Positions 42,988 to 44,598 of a DNA stretch of 44,598 bases are shown here, piece by piece. Both the position numbers and the translations under genes were made by a program. Position 1 is the first letter of the stretch. Each line of letters begins with the position of its first letter. The stretch comes from Campylobacterales bacterium (GTDB lineage Bacteria > Campylobacterota > Campylobacteria > Campylobacterales > Sulfurimonadaceae). The stretch covers positions 1 through 44,598 of the forward strand of contig JAPLGN010000038.1 in assembly GCA_026390135.1 (NCBI GenBank), read 5' to 3'. The notes under the pieces are model-generated. The model worked only from the letters and a program-made list of their open reading frames with translations, searched no databases and was not told the DNA's origin.

Positions 42988-44146
42988 AACATTATCTTAT
43001 CTTAGTGATTTTTTTATTTTCATCCTCGTATTTAGTTTTTATAATGACAACTTTATGGTTGATCATTTTGGAGCACAATCTCTAAAAGCTTTATTTGTTC
43101 TTTTTTATCTATTTTATTTTTTTATATTTGTTCAAAATTTCAAAACGATGACCAGCACTCAAAATAAACTATTTTTCGCATTTTTTCTTTTTGATATGAT
43201 GCTTTTATTGGTCGAAATGTTTTTGGGTTGGAATGTAAATTTTGGACCTGCCGGGTTAATGCTCCTCGCGATTTTAAGTATCGGCCTCTATTTTAGTCGC
43301 TACCCACTTCAAAAACTGCTGTACATGGTATGGATAAGCATGATGGCATCCGTGGTAATGTGCTATTACAATCCGAGTCTAGACGAATGGACATTTAGAC
43401 ATTCTGGTGGAACCGACGATCCCAATGAATTTGCCACACAGCTCCTCACTTTTCTCTTTGCATCATTTTATCTTTATACCCAAAATAAAAGTAAACTATT
43501 TCTCGTACTATCGATTGTATTTTTTACCTATGGGATATTGCATGCAGCATCCATGTCCTCATTTTTGATGCTAGGCGCTTTGGGATTACTGAGCATTATC
43601 CGATTACTTCTTATTAAACCTCAAATCTTTTTCAACTATAAAATTTTATTGGCATTACTATTAATTTTGGTAGCTGCCACACAAATCAATCCAATAAAAT
43701 TTGAAGCTGTTTCCAATCTTTTAAGTCGGACGAAAGATACAGGAACGGCTGATTTTCGAATACACTCATGGATCGCCGGAAAACATATGATTGAAAACAA
43801 TCCTTTATTTGGAGTGGGGGTGGATGAATTTAGAGCCAATGAATACAAATACGAAGAAGGACATATGTTGGGAAGTTCTCCCTCTCCCCATAACGTTTAT
43901 ATTAAGCTCTTCGCTGAATCTGGAATTTTTATTTTCATTATTTTTATAATTTTCATTGGTAATATCATTGTTTCAAATTTTAAAATCTTATTTTACAACC
44001 ACGAGTGGTGGATAATGATGATGCTTTTTTCATCTCTGTTAATGGGTTTGACACTTGGCTTTCTCTACGATAAGTTTTTTTGGATACCCATTGTTCTGAT
44101 AATGAACATTAATTATCAAATTAACAGGGGGAAAGTACTGCAATGA
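42977..44146 (+). CDS. O-antigen polymerase/ligase-like protein (Wzy/WaaL type)
   Basis: 389-aa membrane protein with about ten helices. The large loop with FRIHSWIAGKHMIENNPLFG and GVDEFRANE, then PSPHNVYIKLFAESGIF, is typical of the Wzy_C (O-antigen ligase) domain. It either polymerises repeats or ligates the glycan to a carrier; the two cannot be separated here. It overlaps the next glycosyltransferase by four bases (ATGA). Confidence 0.83.
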   Translation: MFTKTLSYLSDFFIFILVFSFYNDNFMVDHFGAQSLKALFVLFYLFYFFIFVQNFKTMTSTQNKLFFAFFLFDMMLLLVEMFLGWNVNFGPAGLMLLAILSIGLYFSRYPLQKLLYMVWISMMASVVMCYYNPSLDEWTFRHSGGTDDPNEFATQLLTFLFASFYLYTQNKSKLFLVLSIVFFTYGILHAASMSSFLMLGALGLLSIIRLLLIKPQIFFNYKILLALLLILVAATQINPIKFEAVSNLLSRTKDTGTADFRIHSWIAGKHMIENNPLFGVGVDEFRANEYKYEEGHMLGSSPSPHNVYIKLFAESGIFIFIIFIIFIGNIIVSNFKILFYNHEWWIMMMLFSSLLMGLTLGFLYDKFFWIPIVLIMNINYQINRGKVLQ

Positions 44147-44598
44147 AAATATTACACATAATTCCCCTTCTTCACGGTGGAGGTGCAGAGAAATTTTGCA
44201 TAGACCTCTGCAACGAATTATCAAAAGAGCATGATGTAACAGTCTGTGCACTCTTTGATGTGCAAGAACATATGTTTATGGCAAAAGCCTTGAGCCTAAA
44301 TGTCAAAGTCATTACTCTCCATAAAAAACTCGGGTTTGACATACGAATGTTTTTTAAGATTTATATGCTTATTAAAAATGGACACTATGATGTTATTAAC
44401 ACCCACCTCATGGGACTGTTTAATTCTCAGCTGGCTATTTTATTAACGAAAAATAAGTTTTTTCATACCGTACATTCATTAGCATCAAAAGAAACAAGCA
44501 AAAGCAAGAGACTAGTCTATAAAGTGCTCTTTAACTTTTGCAAAGTAACCCCCGTAGGGATATCGAAACAAGTATTAGAGAGCATCCATGCCGAATAC
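44143..44598 (+). CDS. glycosyltransferase, GT4-like, truncated by the window end
   Basis: 152 codons of an open frame that runs off the right edge. The N-terminus reads KILHIIPLLHGGGAEKF, the glycine-rich opening of GT-B glycosyltransferases, and later THLMGLFNSQLAILL and VGISKQVLESI fit family GT4. Acceptor and donor sugars unknown. ATGA overlap with the polymerase gene places it in the same operon. Confidence 0.85.
   Translation, partial: MKILHIIPLLHGGGAEKFCIDLCNELSKEHDVTVCALFDVQEHMFMAKALSLNVKVITLHKKLGFDIRMFFKIYMLIKNGHYDVINTHLMGLFNSQLAILLTKNKFFHTVHSLASKETSKSKRLVYKVLFNFCKVTPVGISKQVLESIHAEY

Noticed and set aside
1-44598. CRISPR array, prophage, transposase or integrase
   Set aside because: No regularly spaced repeats and no recognisable mobile-element protein were found in any frame; the only dispersed repeat is the REPIN-like pair.

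Overview
The window looks like a chromosomal segment of a Campylobacterota member, most likely a Sulfurimonas/Sulfuricurvum-type sulfur oxidiser. This is inferred from protein style, AT-rich DNA, dense short operons with ATGA and TAATG overlaps, a grpE-dnaK pair, a ctp-purC-purS-purQ string and a GTG-started comF directly after lepA. Species identity cannot be proved from the sequence alone. No phage, insertion sequence, CRISPR array or rRNA was seen.

Layout. 1-2300: tRNA-Lys and tRNA-Glu, then a KtrAB-type potassium uptake pair. 2370-3770: a small lipoprotein, an unknown exported protein and a NodB-type polysaccharide deacetylase. 3727-8781: a coherent unit made of an outer-membrane porin-like protein, an exported FMN-binding protein with a flavinylation motif and two small four-helix membrane proteins (minus strand), divergent from the flavin transferase ApbE and a lipid-anchored di-heme MauG/CcP-like cytochrome (plus strand). 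Four Fur-box-like sites lie at its promoters, so I read it as an iron-regulated extracytoplasmic electron-transfer or metal-assimilation system. 8800-11400: small membrane and cysteine-rich proteins, a Crp/Fnr-family regulator and a periplasmic rhodanese. Two promoters here carry the same TGTAAC-N4-GTTACA-type operator at exactly the same distance from the -10 box.

11400-16600: a diguanylate cyclase, an SUI1/DUF1653/DUF5718 operon, an ABC-F ATPase, an RRM protein and an S4 protein. 16600-23400: ctp with purine genes purC, purS and purQ, an unknown SH3-like protein, a plsC that has apparently lost its C-terminal third by internal deletion, crcB, an orphan ABC ATPase and proA. 23400-26730: signalling genes with degenerate catalytic sites (EAL-HDOD, membrane-anchored REC-HPt). 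26730-29600: dnaK and grpE, with a REPIN-like palindrome between them, a tandem-duplicated promoter region upstream and an unexplained GC-rich structured element downstream.

29600-36990: a DASS-family carboxylate transporter, an AsmA-like protein, a tandem nitroreductase, a frameshifted comF, lepA and a hexose-6-phosphate mutarotase. 37250-44598: a surface-polysaccharide operon (WecA-like initiator, galE, wecB, wecC, flippase, polymerase and a glycosyltransferase cut by the window end), which should build a glycan containing ManNAcA on an undecaprenyl carrier.

The most interesting unit is the flavin/porin/heme cluster with its Fur-like sites. Next come the two operators with identical geometry beside the Crp/Fnr gene, the duplicated grpE promoter segment and the two REPIN copies, one of which shows a compensatory change.
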